NCBI GenBank assembly: GCA_018715825.1
Contig: DVKU01000134.1
Coordinates: forward strand, 1-18,374
Length of the DNA: 18,374 nt
Reading direction: 5' to 3'
Source of the DNA: Candidatus Avacholeplasma faecigallinarum
Lineage (GTDB): Bacteria; Bacillota_I; Bacilli_A; Acholeplasmatales; Anaeroplasmataceae
Shown here: positions 17,491 through 18,374 of the stretch, in pieces
Layout of the letters: each line of letters opens with the position of its first letter
Position numbering within the stretch: position 1 is the first letter of the stretch
Made by a program: the position numbers and the translations under genes
Notes under the pieces: generated by a model
The model's database searches: none
What the model was told of the DNA's origin: nothing
The model's input: the letters and a program-made list of their open reading frames with translations, nothing else

Positions 17491-18040
17491 TTAATTCACC
17501 TAATACCTTACTAACTTCATCAATAGGTAACCCAATAATATTAGTAAGTGATCCCTCATAATGATCAATAAGCCTACTTCCAATACCTTGAATAGCATAG
17601 CTTCCAGCCTTACCAAAGCACTCTTTAGTTTTAATATAAGAATAAATATCCTCATCTGATAATTCTTTGAAGTATACCTTAGATGTTACCACAAAATTAT
17701 AAATTTTTTCTTTATATATAATACCTACTCCGCTTAAAACCTCATGACACCTACCACTAAATTGCTTTAGCATTCTAAAGGCATCCTTCTCATCCTTAGG
17801 CTTACCATAAATAACACCATCCAAAACCACAATAGTATCACACCCAATTAATACCTTGCCATAATCAAGGTCCTGATTAACCATTGCCTTTTTCAAGCCT
17901 AGAGCCTTAACATTTTCATAAGCTGTTTTATTTTTATCCATTGTCTCATCAACATCATAAGTCTTTATTTGAAATTTATAACCAAGCTTTTCTAAAAGTT
18001 CCTTTCTTCTAGGTGAAGAGCTCTTTAATATAATGTCCAT
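17474..18040 (-). CDS. maf: Maf-family nucleoside triphosphate pyrophosphatase
   Basis: Hydrolyses non-canonical or excess nucleoside triphosphates to the monophosphate; Bacillus-type relatives act on dTTP and UTP and are linked to septum control. The 188 residues show the family start ILKSSSPRRKELL (4-16), the catalytic Asp68 in IGCDTIVV, GKPKDEKDAF (79-88) and GKAGSYAIQGIG (143-154). I place the start at ATG 18038-18040, with GGTGAT at good spacing. An in-frame GTG at 18050-18052 would add four residues, but it lies at the predicted transcription start. It overlaps dusB downstream and forms a two-gene unit with it. Confidence 0.92.
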   Translation of the reverse strand: MDIILKSSSPRRKELLEKLGYKFQIKTYDVDETMDKNKTAYENVKALGLKKAMVNQDLDYGKVLIGCDTIVVLDGVIYGKPKDEKDAFRMLKQFSGRCHEVLSGVGIIYKEKIYNFVVTSKVYFKELSDEDIYSYIKTKECFGKAGSYAIQGIGSRLIDHYEGSLTNIIGLPIDEVSKVLGELNEMEN

Positions 18041-18057
18041 TAATATCACCACAAGGT

Positions 18058-18086
18058 ATTATAAATTATTTTTAATAAAACGACAA
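18058..18086 (-). promoter_or_regulatory. Promoter of maf-dusB
   Basis: On the minus strand TTGTCG (18081-18086), a 17-base spacer and a perfect TATAAT (18058-18063) form a good sigma-A promoter. The predicted start near 18051 gives an untranslated leader of only about ten bases before the maf ATG, and this supports the ATG start over the GTG. Confidence 0.7.
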
Positions 18087-18127
18087 CTTTTTTATTTACA
18101 GTTACTTATAATTTTTATGGTGAGATT

Positions 18128-18374
18128 ATGAAGAAATATTTTATTTTGGCAATACGTTATACTTTTTACATAGCAGCTTTATTATTTTTTAAGCCTAACA
18201 TACAAATTATTGGAATTATTTTTTTAATTTCCATATTATTTTTAGAAAATAAATATTATGCTATATTACCAGCTATTTTAGCACTATATTTACAGCCCAT
18301 ATATTTAATTATTATAGCTGCAGCATATCTTTATCATATTATTTTATATAAGTTTTTTAAACGTAATAGATATT
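18128..18374 (+). CDS. N-terminal part of an integral membrane protein (cut by window end)
   Basis: ATG at 18128 follows GGTGAG and opens a frame of 82 codons to the right edge. The segment is almost wholly hydrophobic: about residues 4-22 (YFILAIRY..LLFF), 25-39 (Ile-rich), 44-70 (ILPAILALYLQPIYLIIIAAA) and on to YKFFKRNRY. This gives three or four membrane spans with a positive patch at the end. A TATAAT at 18107-18112 could be its -10 box, with no good -35. It is divergent from maf. Function cannot be assigned; many large multi-domain membrane proteins begin in this way. Confidence 0.65.
   Translation, partial: MKKYFILAIRYTFYIAALLFFKPNIQIIGIIFLISILFLENKYYAILPAILALYLQPIYLIIIAAAYLYHIILYKFFKRNRY

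Overview
The window is AT-rich DNA (about 30% GC by spot counts) from a low-GC Gram-positive bacterium, most likely Bacillota/Bacilli-like and probably anaerobic. The evidence is strong GGAG-type ribosome binding sites, a Firmicutes-style guanine riboswitch, a [4Fe-4S]-type PurF with a propeptide, a long single-chain PurL, and sigma-A-like promoters. TGA is read as stop: purK ends in a TGA overlapping the purL start, and about 23 tryptophans across the intact genes are all TGG. I cannot name the genus.

Layout. Positions 1-145 hold the 3' end of an unidentified + strand gene. Positions 146-502 are non-coding and hold two terminators. Positions 503-955 (-) are a GNAT acetyltransferase gene broken by an in-frame TGA, with GC and codon use unlike its neighbours. 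Positions 1114-16182 (-) are one tightly packed purine operon, transcribed purK-purL-purC-purF-purM-purN-purH-purD-folD-purB-guaA. Upstream (16186-16515) is its leader: a good promoter, a textbook guanine-class purine riboswitch, a 24-codon leader ORF with its own ribosome binding site, and an intrinsic terminator just before the purK ribosome binding site. Positions 16516-18040 (-) carry maf and dusB as a small overlapping operon with its own promoter. From 18128 (+), a divergent membrane-protein gene runs off the window.

How the genes work together. PurF commits PRPP; PurD, PurN, PurL, PurM, PurK, PurC, PurB and PurH carry the pathway towards IMP; GuaA makes GMP from XMP. FolD, encoded within the operon, can make the 10-formyl-THF used by PurN and PurH. 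The glutaminase domain is fused into PurL, so purS and purQ are not needed. purE, purA and guaB are absent from the window. PurK yields N5-CAIR, which needs a class I PurE, so purE is expected elsewhere. Guanine sensed in the leader should shut the operon down.

Most of the window is ordinary housekeeping DNA. The part most worth a second look is the pur leader, where a translatable small ORF sits between riboswitch and terminator and stops two bases before the terminator stem. I found no CRISPR array, tRNA, rRNA, insertion sequence or phage gene.
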